From assembly GCF_016862275.1 (NCBI RefSeq), contig NZ_BOMQ01000046.1, positions 1 through 64,000 on the forward strand: 64,000 bases of DNA, given 5' to 3'. Both the position numbers and the translations under genes were made by a program. The first letter of the stretch is position 1. Every line of letters starts with the position of its first letter. The notes under the pieces were generated by a model. The model searched no databases. It was not told the DNA's origin and was given only the letters and a program-made list of their open reading frames with translations. The stretch is from Actinoplanes nipponensis (GTDB lineage Bacteria; Actinomycetota; Actinomycetes; Mycobacteriales; Micromonosporaceae). Positions 22,990-31,303 of the stretch are shown piece by piece.

Positions 22990-23691
22990 ATGTGCACCGG
23001 TTCCGACCGCGCATCCCCGCTCCCGACGGAGGTCGTCATCGTCACCGCAGCCCGATCGTTCGGCGCCCCGACCGCGCAGTCGGTGCAGTTCGCCGAGGCC
23101 TACGCCGCCGAGGACATCGTCCTGCAGACCGCCCGCAGCCTGGCCCACGAGGTCGGCTTGGCCGCCGTGAGCCCGGGCGCGGGGTCCGTGCTGAGCGTGC
23201 TCACCGCGGCGGGCAGCGCCAAGGCGGTGGTCGAGATCGGCACCGGTACGGGCGTCAGCGGCGTCTGGCTGCTCCGCGGCATGCGCGCCGACGGCGTCCT
23301 GACCACGATCGATGTGGAGAACGAGCACCAGCGCATCGCCCGCCGGATCTTCCAGGAGGCGGGCTTCGCCGCGTCCCGGACCCGGATCATCACCGGCCGC
23401 GCGCTGGACGTGCTGCCCCGCCTCGCCGACGGCGTCTACGACCTGGTGTTCGTGGACGCCGACGCCACCGAGTTCGGCGCCTGCGCCGACGCCGCGCTAC
23501 GGCTGCTGCGCCGCGGCGGGATCCTGGTGGTCAACGGCGCGCTGGCCGGCGGCCGGATCAGCGACCCGTCGGCCCGCGACGTCGACACGATCACGATCCG
23601 CGAGACGGTCAAGGCCGTCCGCGAGTCGGAGGACTGGATCCCGGCGGTCGTCCCGACCGGCGCCGGCCTGCTGGTCGCCGTCAAGCGCTGA
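22990..23691 (+). CDS. class I SAM O-methyltransferase (CCoAOMT-like)
   Basis: A 233-residue methyltransferase. VVEIGTGTGVSGVWLLRG is the SAM-binding motif I, TIDVENEHQRIARRIFQEAG motif post-I, YDLVFVDADATEF the conserved metal/catalytic acidic block, and GGILVVNGALAGG motif III. It resembles mycobacterial Rv1220c and caffeoyl-CoA-type catechol O-methyltransferases; the substrate is unknown. ATG 22990 is supported by the upstream TACGCT; family members usually begin close to SFGAPTAQSVQFAEAY. The 3' end overlaps the convergent aminopeptidase by 11 bp. Confidence 0.87.
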   Translation: MCTGSDRASPLPTEVVIVTAARSFGAPTAQSVQFAEAYAAEDIVLQTARSLAHEVGLAAVSPGAGSVLSVLTAAGSAKAVVEIGTGTGVSGVWLLRGMRADGVLTTIDVENEHQRIARRIFQEAGFAASRTRIITGRALDVLPRLADGVYDLVFVDADATEFGACADAALRLLRRGGILVVNGALAGGRISDPSARDVDTITIRETVKAVRESEDWIPAVVPTGAGLLVAVKR

Positions 23692-25105
23692 CGAGCCAGC
23701 GCAGCAGCGTACGGGTGCCCCAGCCGGTGGCGCCCACGGAGAGGTCGCCGTCGTCCTGCTCGGCCCAGCTGGGCGCCGACATGTCGAGATGGGCCCAGCG
23801 GTCCCGCCGGTCGCCGAGAAACTCGCTCAGGAACAGCGCCGCCACCACCGAACCCGCGCCGCGCGTCGGCGAGCTGTGCCGGTCGGCGATGTCGCTGCGC
23901 AGGTATTCCCGGTAGTCGTCGGGCAGCGGCAGCCGCCACATCGACTCGCCGGCGGCGGCGCCGGCGGCGGTCAGGGCCGCCGCCAGCTCGTCGTCGTAGC
24001 TGTACAGCGCCGCGGTGCGCTTGCCCAGGGCGACCGCGTTGGCGCCGGTCAGGGTGGCCAGGTCGAGCACCACGTCGGGGCGCAGCTCGGCGACCGCGTA
24101 CGCCAGCGCGTCGGCCAGCACCAGGCGGCCCTCGGCGTCGGAGTTCGTCGACTCGGTGGTGGTGCCGTCGTACTGGGTGATGACGTCGCCGGGGCGGTAG
24201 GCCGAGCCGCTGACCGCGTTCTCCGCCAGCGGGGCCAGCGCGGTGATGCGTACCCCGAGGCCCAGGTCGGCCGCGCCCAGCGTGGCCGCGACGACCGCGG
24301 CCGCCCCGCTCATGTCCTTCTTCATCAGCTTCATGCCGTCGCGGGTCTTGATCGAGATGCCGCCGGTGTCGAAGGTGATGCCCTTGCCCACCAGGACCAC
24401 GTGCCGGGACGCGGACTCCGGCCGCCAGCTCAGCTCGAGCAGCCGCGGCGGGCTGGCCGAGCCGCCGCCGACGGCCAGGATGCCGCCGAAGCCCTCGGCC
24501 GCCAGTTGCGCCGGTTCGCGGACGGTCGCCGTGAGTCCCGGGCGTGTCGCGGCCGCGGCGACGATCTGCTCCGCGAACCAGGCCGGGTTCTTCACCGAGG
24601 CCGGCATGTTGGCCAGGTCCCGGGCGAGCCAGGTGGCGGCGGCCGTCACGCGCGCCGTCTCGAGGCTCTGCTCGTACGGGTGGGCTCCGGTGACCGCGAT
24701 GGTGACCTCCGCCGTCCGGGGGCCCCGCGGCGCGTCCCGGAACCGGTAGCCGCCCAGCCAGAGGCCCTCGGCCAGCCCGCACAGCCCCTCCGCCGGCACG
24801 TCCGGCCCGAGCGCGATCCCGACCGGCTCGTCCGCGCGTACCGTCCGGATGATCGCCGCCCCGGCGGCCCGCCAGCCGGCCTCGTCGCCGGCGCCGATCC
24901 CGGCCAGCAGGACCCTCGCGGGCTGCCGGGCCGGACGCGGCAGCAGCTGCACCGCGCCGGGCCGGGCCGGGTCGTCCGCGCTGCTCAGCAGCGCTGTGAC
25001 CTCCCCGGCCAGCGGTTCGGGCAGGGCGTCGGCGCCGGCCGGGCCGACCGCCAGCACGAGGGTGGAATCGTCGGCGGGTCGGGGCGTCAGCCTGATCGCG
25101 AACAC
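23681..25105 (-). CDS. pepA: leucyl aminopeptidase (M17 family)
   Basis: A 474-residue cytosolic aminopeptidase with two metal ions. The C-terminal catalytic half has LVGKGITFDTGGISIK (metal Lys and Asp), KKDMSGAAAV, NSDAEGRLVLADAL (Asp, Glu ligands and the bicarbonate Arg; Ser replaces the usual Thr in NTDAEGR) and LATLTGA. The N-terminal half is the less conserved macro-like domain. It removes N-terminal residues during peptide turnover. Full length for the family. The DUF3117 gene upstream on the same strand is separated by a hairpin terminator, so the two are independent. Confidence 0.92.
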   Translation of the reverse strand: MFAIRLTPRPADDSTLVLAVGPAGADALPEPLAGEVTALLSSADDPARPGAVQLLPRPARQPARVLLAGIGAGDEAGWRAAGAAIIRTVRADEPVGIALGPDVPAEGLCGLAEGLWLGGYRFRDAPRGPRTAEVTIAVTGAHPYEQSLETARVTAAATWLARDLANMPASVKNPAWFAEQIVAAAATRPGLTATVREPAQLAAEGFGGILAVGGGSASPPRLLELSWRPESASRHVVLVGKGITFDTGGISIKTRDGMKLMKKDMSGAAAVVAATLGAADLGLGVRITALAPLAENAVSGSAYRPGDVITQYDGTTTESTNSDAEGRLVLADALAYAVAELRPDVVLDLATLTGANAVALGKRTAALYSYDDELAAALTAAGAAAGESMWRLPLPDDYREYLRSDIADRHSSPTRGAGSVVAALFLSEFLGDRRDRWAHLDMSAPSWAEQDDGDLSVGATGWGTRTLLRWLVSA

Positions 25106-25136
25106 TGGAGGATGACCTTTCCTCAGGACATGGAAA

Positions 25137-25170
25137 GCCCGCCGGTACGGCAGGTACCGTACCGGCGGGC
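25137..25170 (-). terminator. hairpin terminator after DUF3117 gene
   Basis: A perfect 14-bp stem (25137-25150 with 25157-25170) around CAGGTA; on the minus strand it is followed by TTTCC. It lies 12 bp beyond the DUF3117 stop. Confidence 0.85.
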
Positions 25171-25181
25171 CACGTGAAACG

Positions 25182-25349
25182 TCAGCCGGCGATCGCCTTC
25201 AACGCGTCACCAAGCGCGTTGGCCTCGTCCGGAGTCATCTCAACGACGAGACGGCCACCACCCTCCAGCGGGACGCGCATGACGATGCCGCGCCCTTCCT
25301 TGGTGACCTCCAGCGGACCATCGCCCGTCCGCGGCTTCATCGCCGCCAT
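25182..25349 (-). CDS. DUF3117 small protein
   Basis: A 55-residue protein: MAAMKPRTGDGPLEVTKEGR, then GIVMRVPLEGGGRLVVEMTPDEANALGDAL and a short tail. This matches DUF3117, a highly conserved actinobacterial family of unknown function. The composition suggests a small beta sheet plus a helix, soluble. AGGGGAGA lies just ahead of the ATG. It is likely to be well expressed and is followed by its own terminator. Confidence 0.9.
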   Translation of the reverse strand: MAAMKPRTGDGPLEVTKEGRGIVMRVPLEGGGRLVVEMTPDEANALGDALKAIAG

Positions 25350-25641
25350 CTTGTCTCCCCTCAGACCTACATCAGGGTCGCGGTGGGTTACCCCACAGCC
25401 ACTTCGTCAACGCGCCGTGCTCAGCCCCACGGTGCGCCGTACCTCGTATCCGACCGGCGGAGTCGCCCCCGCTGGACCGACCCGAGACCGCAGCGCTGCG
25501 GACCTCGCCCGACGTCGTCCGACGCGGCCCACCGTGCCGATCAAACATTTTCCCTGATGAACACCGGCTTACCCAAACCCAGCCCGGGCGGATGTGACAG
25601 CGTCTAGCATATCGCCTTTCGGGCTGTCACAATGTGCGGTC

Positions 25642-26454
25642 ATGCAGGCGCGGTCGGCACTCTTCGACCTCTACGGCGACTATCTACGCCCGAGGGGTGG
25701 CCGCGCGCCCGTCGCCGCGCTCGTCAAGCTGCTCGCGCCGGTCGGCATCGCACCGCCCGCCGTCCGCACGGCGGTGTCCCGCATGGTGCGTCAGGGCTGG
25801 TTGCACCCTATGCGACTGGTCTCCGGCCCGGGTTATCTGCTCACCCCGAAGGCCGCGCGCCGGCTCGACGAGGCCGCGGCCCGGATCTACCGGACCGGGC
25901 GCAACGGCTGGGACGGGCGCTTCGATCTGGTCCTCACGCACGCCCCGGTGCCGCGCAAGGAGGCCAAACGCCTGACTTTTCTGGGCTACGGGATGCTGGG
26001 GGAATTCGGCTGGGTCGCCCCGCGCGCCGCGGACGAGGTGGACGCCGTCCTGGCCGACGCGGGGGTCGCCTACGAACGGTTCAGCGCCAGCCACGCCGCC
26101 GGCGCGACCGGCGCCGCGGAGATCGTCGGGCGCGCGTGGGACCTGGCCGAGATCGGCCGGGCGTACGAGGAGTTCATCGCGGCGCAGCGCCCGACCGTCA
26201 CCGCGGTCAACGCGCGCAGCACCGACGAGGAGGCGTACGCCGCCCGCTTCCAGCTCGTGCACGCCTGGCGCTCGTTCCTGTTCCGCGACCCGCAGCTGCC
26301 CGCCTCCCTGCTCCCGCCGCACTGGCCGGGCACGAGCGCGGCGACCTTCTTCGACCGGCACGCCGCCCGGCTGCGGCCGGCCGCCGACCGCTACGTCGAG
26401 AGATGCCTGGCGTCGGTCTCCCGCGGCGGCCGTATGGGATTCTCAGAGCCATGA
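25642..26454 (+). CDS. paaX: PaaX-family transcriptional repressor
   Basis: A 270-residue regulator. The N-terminal winged helix contains LFDLYGDYLRPRGGRAPVAALVKLL and PPAVRTAVSRMVRQGWL; the centre is the PaaX ligand-binding ferredoxin-like domain (FDLVLTHAPVPRKEAKRL, LGYGMLGEFGWVAP) and the C-terminal domain ends in PAADRYVERCLA. PaaX proteins repress phenylacetate catabolism until phenylacetyl-CoA binds. The next gene overlaps by 4 bp and encodes an enoyl-CoA hydratase/isomerase, consistent with a small phenylacetate-related operon. No other paa gene lies in the window. Confidence 0.87.
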   Translation: MQARSALFDLYGDYLRPRGGRAPVAALVKLLAPVGIAPPAVRTAVSRMVRQGWLHPMRLVSGPGYLLTPKAARRLDEAAARIYRTGRNGWDGRFDLVLTHAPVPRKEAKRLTFLGYGMLGEFGWVAPRAADEVDAVLADAGVAYERFSASHAAGATGAAEIVGRAWDLAEIGRAYEEFIAAQRPTVTAVNARSTDEEAYAARFQLVHAWRSFLFRDPQLPASLLPPHWPGTSAATFFDRHAARLRPAADRYVERCLASVSRGGRMGFSEP

Positions 26455-27284
26455 CAGCCATCCAACCGCCCCACCCGCCGTCGCTGACCGGGCTGAAGAC
26501 GGACTCCTTGCTCGTCGACCGCACCGACGCTGTCGTCACGCTCACGCTCAACCGGCCCGAGGCGATGAACGCCCTCGACGTCGATCTCAAGGAGGCCCTG
26601 CGGGACACGCTGGCGGCCATCGAGAACGACCGGTCGGTGCGGGCGGTCGTGCTGGCCGGCGCCGGCCGGGCCTTCTGCGTGGGCCAGGACCTCCGCGAGC
26701 ACGCCCGCGACCTGGACAAGGGCGCCACCGAACTGGACACCGTGCGGCAGCACTACAACCCCATCGCGCAGCGGCTGGCCAGCCTGCCCAAGCCGGTGGT
26801 CGCGGCGGTACGCGGCACCGCCGCCGGCGCCGGCGCGTCGCTGGCCCTGCTGGCCGACTTCCGCATCGGCGGTCCCCGCACCACCTTCCTGATGGCCTTC
26901 GCCAACGTCGGCCTGGCCGGGGACACCGGCGTGTCGTGGTCGCTGCCGCACCTGGTGGGCCGGGCCCGGGCCCTGGAGCTGCTGCTGCTGGCCCAGCCGT
27001 TGCGCGCCCAGGAGAGTTACGACTACGGCCTGCTCACCCAGCTGCTGCCCGACGACGAGCAGGTGCTGCCGGCGGCGCAGGAGCTCGCCGCCCGGCTCGC
27101 GGCCGGCCCGACGGTGGCGTACGCGGCCATCAAGCGGGAGCTGTCCATCGGCACGGCCGGGTCGCTGTCCGACGCGCTCGCCGCGGAGGCCCAGGCGCAG
27201 GCCATCTGCGGCGCCACCGCCGACCACAAGGCCGCGGTGACCGCGTTCGTGGCCAAGGAGAAGCCGACCTTCGGCGGACGGTGA
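26451..27284 (+). CDS. enoyl-CoA hydratase/isomerase, possibly PaaG-like
   Basis: A 277-residue crotonase-fold protein. The oxyanion-hole segments are GAGRAFCVGQDLREH and VRGTAAGAGASLALLADFRI; AFANVGLAGDTGVSWSLPHLVG is the region where catalytic residues lie, with Asp (GDTG) as the likely acid and no Glu pair typical of true hydratases, which is the pattern of isomerases such as PaaG. Coupling to paaX by ATGA overlap supports a role in ring-epoxide isomerisation of phenylacetyl-CoA, but this is inference from context and the active-site Asp. Confidence 0.83.
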   Translation: MTAIQPPHPPSLTGLKTDSLLVDRTDAVVTLTLNRPEAMNALDVDLKEALRDTLAAIENDRSVRAVVLAGAGRAFCVGQDLREHARDLDKGATELDTVRQHYNPIAQRLASLPKPVVAAVRGTAAGAGASLALLADFRIGGPRTTFLMAFANVGLAGDTGVSWSLPHLVGRARALELLLLAQPLRAQESYDYGLLTQLLPDDEQVLPAAQELAARLAAGPTVAYAAIKRELSIGTAGSLSDALAAEAQAQAICGATADHKAAVTAFVAKEKPTFGGR

Positions 27285-27415
27285 TTCTTCCTGCGGGGTG
27301 GTGCCGGCGATATGAGCATTTCGGGATACCCGCATCTATGCAGGTAAATGTTTGACTCTCCCCCATCGAGATGAGGTGCAGCCGCAGGGCGCATCTCGGG
27401 CTGGGGAGGTTCCGA

Positions 27416-28213
27416 ATGGCAAGGTGGCGCAGGATCCTGGGCGGGGCGGCGGCCGCTCTGACGGTGGCCGCGATGGGCACCCTGATGCAGTCGTCGCCCG
27501 CGGCGGCGGCTCCCGACGGCCCGGACATGGTCGTCGGCGGCACCACGGCCACGCAGGGCGAGTTCCCGTTCATGGTCCGGCTGTCGATGGGCTGCGGCGG
27601 GGCGCTCTACAGCCCGACCCTCGTGCTGACCGCGGCCCACTGCGTGAACGGCACCGGCACCAACACGTCGATCACGGCCACCGTCGGCGTCGTCGACCTC
27701 AACTCGACCAGCAAGGTCACCCGCCGGTCGAACTACGTCTACCGGGCGCCCGGCTACAACGGCAACGGCAAGGACTGGGCGCTGATCCGCCTGTCCAGCC
27801 CGGTGACCGGCCTCGCGACCCTGCCCATCGCCAGGACCACGGCGTACGACTCGGGCACGTTCACCATCGCCGGCTGGGGCGCGGCGACCGAGGGCGGCGG
27901 CCAGCAGCGCTACCTGCGCAAGGCGACCGTGCCGTTCGTCAGCGACGCCACCTGCAACTCCAGCTCGATGTACGCCGGCCAGATCATCGCCAGCAACGAG
28001 ATCTGCGCGGGCTACGCCGCCGGCGGCGTGGACACCTGCCAGGGCGACTCGGGCGGCCCGATGTTCCGCCGCGACGCGGCCAACGCCTGGATCCAGGTCG
28101 GCATCGTCAGCTGGGGCGACGGCTGCGCCCGGCCGAACAAGCCCGGCGTCTACACCCAGGTGAGCTACTTCGCCGCGACCATCGCCTCGGCGGCGAGCAG
28201 CCTCGGCGGCTGA
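27416..28213 (+). CDS. secreted trypsin-like serine protease
   Basis: A 265-residue S1A protease. A signal peptide (MARWRRILGGAAAALTVAAM to about residue 32) is followed by a very short propeptide and the mature N-terminus VVGGTTATQGEFPF. Catalytic residues are His in LTAAHCV, Asp in KDWALIRL and Ser in GDSGGPMF; the Asp in DTCQGDSGG six residues before Ser gives trypsin specificity for Lys/Arg. Six cysteines are placed for three disulfides. GGGGAGG lies eight bases before the ATG. Secreted, extracellular; a hairpin terminator follows. Confidence 0.92.
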   Translation: MARWRRILGGAAAALTVAAMGTLMQSSPAAAAPDGPDMVVGGTTATQGEFPFMVRLSMGCGGALYSPTLVLTAAHCVNGTGTNTSITATVGVVDLNSTSKVTRRSNYVYRAPGYNGNGKDWALIRLSSPVTGLATLPIARTTAYDSGTFTIAGWGAATEGGGQQRYLRKATVPFVSDATCNSSSMYAGQIIASNEICAGYAAGGVDTCQGDSGGPMFRRDAANAWIQVGIVSWGDGCARPNKPGVYTQVSYFAATIASAASSLGG

Positions 28214-28229
28214 CTCCCGCAGTAACCGA

Positions 28230-28259
28230 ACGGGCCCGGAGCACACGCTCCGGGCCCGT
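28230..28259. terminator. bidirectional hairpin terminator
   Basis: A perfect 13-bp stem (28230-28242 with 28247-28259) around ACAC, between the convergent protease and hypothetical genes and one base from the latter's stop. Confidence 0.85.
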
Positions 28260-28260
28260 G

Positions 28261-28818
28261 CTAGTCGTCGTCCTCGTCCTCTTCCGGATCCTGGTTGGCC
28301 GGCTCGCCGAGCACGAAGGCCTGCATGGCCAGCTCGTCGCCGGACGGCGAGACGAAGGTCGGCAGCTCGGCCGGGCCGAGCTCCAGCGCGTACGACCAGA
28401 ACTGCCGCACCGCGTCCGCCGGGGTGGCGGCCTCGATCGGCAGGTCCAGGCTGACCAGCCAGGTCTGCCGGTCCGGGCCGGCGTGCAGCGGGGCGGCCAG
28501 CCGCTCGAACAGCTCGTCGTCGACCTCGGTCACCGGCTCGGCGAGCTTGAGCCCCTCGGCCGGCGCCGGCGCGTCGAAGGAGCGCCGGGTGTAACGGATC
28601 GCCAGCTCGGGCTCGCCGTGCGCACCCCGCCGGGCGGGCGCGGCAGCCACCACGCCCAGCGCCACCACCCGTGGCGCCTCCTCGCCGGCGACCAGCAGGA
28701 CCCGCTCATCGGCCGCCGGTCGCACCCCGGCCAGTCCCGCCACGGTCAGGGTGTCGTGATGGAACAACCGCTCGGTCGCCCACCGATCCGCTGGAATGAT
28801 CACCGCCCACTGCGCCAT
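28261..28818 (-). CDS. conserved hypothetical protein, acidic tail
   Basis: A 185-residue soluble protein. It begins MAQWAVIIPADRWATERLF, has mixed alpha/beta character (VLLVAGEEAPRVVALGVVAA; ELAIRYTRRSF) and ends in an acidic EEDEDDD tail. I do not recognise the family; the opening strand and Trp-rich start resemble small PUA/EVE-like folds only vaguely. ATG 28818 follows a TGAGAT hexamer at 7 nt, supporting a leaderless start three codons inside the longest frame. Confidence 0.65.
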   Translation of the reverse strand: MAQWAVIIPADRWATERLFHHDTLTVAGLAGVRPAADERVLLVAGEEAPRVVALGVVAAAPARRGAHGEPELAIRYTRRSFDAPAPAEGLKLAEPVTEVDDELFERLAAPLHAGPDRQTWLVSLDLPIEAATPADAVRQFWSYALELGPAELPTFVSPSGDELAMQAFVLGEPANQDPEEDEDDD

Positions 28819-28996
28819 GGGGACCATCTCATCACGCGCCGGCGCGGCGCCCGGCGCTGGCTCGGGCCGGGGTGACCGGGCCGGCGCTCAGCCAGGCCTC
28901 GCGGCGGCCTGAGTGAGCCGCTGAGGCTGGAGAACGCCGCGGGGATCCCCGGGCCAGGGCGGCCGGGTGAACCCTGGCAGAGCGGCGCTGATCACC

Positions 28997-29587
28997 TCAG
29001 GCCCGGGCCGGCGGGACGAAGCAGCCCGCCAGGTGGTCGTCCACCATGCCGGTCGCCTGCATCAGCGCGTAGGCCGTGGTCGGCCCGACGAACTTGAAGC
29101 CGCGTCGCTTGAGGTCCTTGGCCAGGGCGATCGACTCCGGCGTGGTCGCCGGGACGTCCGCGCCGGTCGCCGGGCGGGGCCGCGGCGCCGGGGCATGGGA
29201 CCAGAGCAGGGCCGCGAGCCCGTCCGGCAAGTCGGCGGCCACCCGGGCGTTGTGCAGGGCCGCGTCGACCTTCATCCGGTTGCGGACGATGCCCCGGTCG
29301 GCCATCAGCCGGGTCGCGTCCGCCTCGGAGAACGCCGCCACCGCGGTGATCGAGAAGCCGGCGAACGCCGCCCGGAAGGCCGGTCGCTTGCGCAGGATGG
29401 TGATCCAGGAGAGCCCGGACTGGAACGCCTCCAGGGTCATCCGCTCGAACAGCGCGTCGTCGGTGCGGACCGGCTGTCCCCACTCGAGGTCGTGATAGGG
29501 CAGGTAGTCGGGCGTGCTGCCGCCCCAGCCGCACCGGGCCAGGCCGTCCGCGCCCACCACCAGCCCGGCGTCGGTCACATCGGTCAT
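28997..29587 (-). CDS. tag: DNA-3-methyladenine glycosylase I
   Basis: A 196-residue Tag enzyme, which removes 3-methyladenine from alkylated DNA. Zinc-site residues are visible: Cys in ARCGWGGS and His in YHDLEWG near the N-terminus, and His/Cys in VDDHLAGCF near the C-terminus. FERMTLEAFQSGLSWITILRKR and FVGPTTAYALMQATG are the helix-hairpin-helix core with the catalytic Glu. Length is normal. ATG 29587 has TACGGT seven bases upstream, so it can be transcribed separately from the upstream SRPBCC gene 34 bp away. Confidence 0.92.
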   Translation of the reverse strand: MTDVTDAGLVVGADGLARCGWGGSTPDYLPYHDLEWGQPVRTDDALFERMTLEAFQSGLSWITILRKRPAFRAAFAGFSITAVAAFSEADATRLMADRGIVRNRMKVDAALHNARVAADLPDGLAALLWSHAPAPRPRPATGADVPATTPESIALAKDLKRRGFKFVGPTTAYALMQATGMVDDHLAGCFVPPARA

Positions 29588-29594
29588 GCCGAGC

Positions 29595-29600
29595 ACCGTA
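29595..29600 (-). promoter_or_regulatory. -10 hexamer of tag
   Basis: TACGGT on the minus strand, 7 nt before ATG 29587. Confidence 0.5.
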
Positions 29601-29621
29601 CGAGGCACCTCTGACAGGAAC

Positions 29622-30119
29622 TCAGGGCAGGCGGCCCTGCTCGACCAGGCGGCCGAACTTCTTCAGCGCGCCCTTGAGGCTGAGCTTCGAGCCGGGCCAG
29701 ATCAGCGGCCAGGCGAGCCGGGTGGCGGCGCCCCCGGGCAGGTGGAACCACTCGTGCATGACCACCTGGGTGCGGTCGCCGGCCATCGCCGTACAGCGCA
29801 TCGCGCCGGGACCGCGCAGGACCTTGCCGCAGTGCACGACGCGGACCTCGTACGGCGCGTCGACCCGCACCACCCGCATCTCGTCGCGCAGCGCGGCGCT
29901 GCCGAACCCGGTGATCGCCTCGATCAGGCTGCCCTCACCGCCGTCGCCCTCGACCACCCGCACCCTGGTGAGGGGGATCCAGTCGGACTGCCGCTCCCAG
30001 TTGGTGAAGGCGGCGAAGACCCGGGCGGCGGGCGCGTTGACGATGACGGTCGCGGTGACCTCGCCGGTGCCGGGGGTCGCGGCGTCGCCGAGCCCGTCGA
30101 CGGGGCCGGGCGCGCTCAT
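29622..30119 (-). CDS. SRPBCC-fold protein
   Basis: A 165-residue START/Bet v1-like protein of the polyketide-cyclase/dehydrase group. Blocks seen are VTATVIVNAPAARVFAAFTNWERQSDWIPLT, LRDEMRVVRVDAPYEV and TQVVMHEWFHLP, with a basic C-terminal helix. It should form a hydrophobic ligand cavity; the ligand is unknown. Its ATG overlaps the stop of the DivIVA-domain gene (ATGA), so the pair is co-translated. Confidence 0.8.
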   Translation of the reverse strand: MSAPGPVDGLGDAATPGTGEVTATVIVNAPAARVFAAFTNWERQSDWIPLTRVRVVEGDGGEGSLIEAITGFGSAALRDEMRVVRVDAPYEVRVVHCGKVLRGPGAMRCTAMAGDRTQVVMHEWFHLPGGAATRLAWPLIWPGSKLSLKGALKKFGRLVEQGRLP

Positions 30120-30643
30120 CGGCTCTCCGCCGGTTCCTCGTCACCGGCCGCGCGGGTGGGCTGCGCGGCGGGCTGGCCCGCGGCGGGCGCTCCCTCGGCG
30201 GCGGCGCCGGCGGCGGGCTGGCCGGCGGGCTTGTCGTCCGGCGGGGTGACGTCGGGCACCACGACCGGCTCGGCGGGCGGCGGAGCCACCGCGGCCTCCC
30301 GGGCCCGGCGCAGCACGTCCGCGTCGGTTGTCCGGCCCTCGCGCAGCGCCGTCACCTCGGCCTCGAGCACGCCGATCAGCTCGCTCTTGTAACCGATGTC
30401 ATAGGCGGCCCGCTGGAGCGCCTGATCGACCTGCGCCATCCGGTAGCCGCGGAAGGCGGTGTCGAAGCGGGTCCGGAACACGTCCTCCTCGCCGAGCGGG
30501 CGGTCGCTGGGCAGCGGCAGCGACTTGCCGTCGGGCTCGACCGGCGTCAGTCCGGGGTCGCCGCCGCTCACCATGACGGTCACACCGAAGACGATCGCCG
30601 CGACGACCAACGCCACGACGACGAAGAGGAGAAGCTGGCCCAT
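30116..30643 (-). CDS. membrane-anchored DivIVA-domain protein
   Basis: A 175-residue protein: one N-terminal membrane helix (LLLFVVVALVVAAIVFGVTV), a DivIVA-type motif (FRTRFDTAFRGYRMAQVDQALQRAAYDI, residues 56-85), a short coiled coil (ELIGVLEAEVTAL) and a disordered Pro/Ala/Gly tail. Such proteins act at the membrane in polar growth or septation in actinobacteria, but here the DivIVA motif lacks the long coiled coil of Wag31. Co-translated with the SRPBCC gene. ATG 30643 is selected over the GTG-type longer frame because the helix starts at residue 3. Confidence 0.82.
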   Translation of the reverse strand: MGQLLLFVVVALVVAAIVFGVTVMVSGGDPGLTPVEPDGKSLPLPSDRPLGEEDVFRTRFDTAFRGYRMAQVDQALQRAAYDIGYKSELIGVLEAEVTALREGRTTDADVLRRAREAAVAPPPAEPVVVPDVTPPDDKPAGQPAAGAAAEGAPAAGQPAAQPTRAAGDEEPAESR

Positions 30644-30727
30644 GGGCACGATCGTGGCACGACCGCTGCGGGTGTGCGAGCCCGCCACCCCGCCGGGCCG
30701 GAAACGCCGGCCGCCGATCGAGGGGCG

Positions 30728-31105
30728 TCAGGTCCAGGTAAGGATCTTCTTGCGCCAGGCGTAGACGATGCCGAGCGCGAGAACCGCCACGAAAACGCCC
30801 ATCTCGGCGACCGTGAGCAGGCCGAATCCGGGGCGGTCGAAGACCACCGCCCACGGGAACAGGAAGACCGCCTCGACGGCGAAGAGCACATAGAGGTACG
30901 CGTAGACGTAGTACCGGATCTGCGCCTGCGCCCAGTCGCCGCCGACCGGGTCGACGCCGCTCTCGTAGGTCAGCCGCTTGCCCACCGGCTCGGCCGGGCG
31001 GGCGGGCCGGAGCAGCTTGTTCGCCCCGAACGCGGCGACGAAGACCAGCACGCCGGCGGCGAGCACCAGCCCCAGCGTGGCGTACGAACCCAGATAGCCC
31101 TGCAC
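30728..31105 (-). CDS. nuoA: NADH-quinone oxidoreductase subunit A, orphan
   Basis: A 125-residue NuoA-like subunit with three membrane helices. The conserved loop KRLTYESGVDPVGGDWAQAQIRYYVYAYLYVLFAVEAVFLFPW is clear, including the Glu of TYESG and the FAVEAVFLFPW helix. In complex I, NuoA forms part of the quinone-site interface. No other nuo gene is in the window; it sits between a DivIVA-domain gene and korA, divergent from korA. The start GTG 31105 is 6 nt after TAGGCT. Either it belongs to a second, dismantled nuo set, or it complements the main operon. Confidence 0.88.
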   Translation of the reverse strand: MQGYLGSYATLGLVLAAGVLVFVAAFGANKLLRPARPAEPVGKRLTYESGVDPVGGDWAQAQIRYYVYAYLYVLFAVEAVFLFPWAVVFDRPGFGLLTVAEMGVFVAVLALGIVYAWRKKILTWT

Positions 31106-31111
31106 GGCCGC

Positions 31112-31117
31112 AGCCTA
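31112..31117 (-). promoter_or_regulatory. -10 hexamer of nuoA
   Basis: TAGGCT on the minus strand, 6 nt before GTG 31105. Confidence 0.6.
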
Positions 31118-31303
31118 GCGACCGAAGTTTGAACTCGGTTGGCCCAGGTAAGCCTCACCTGGCTACTGTGGTCAACGGTCTGAAGTCGGACACGCACCCG
31201 TCCCCACGACGGTAAGGAGTGCCGACGTAGGCTGGAAGTGACTATTGCGGGCCGGCTCATCGACGTGCGTACCCGCCGGCCGGCTCCCTCAGGAGGTTGG
31301 AAC

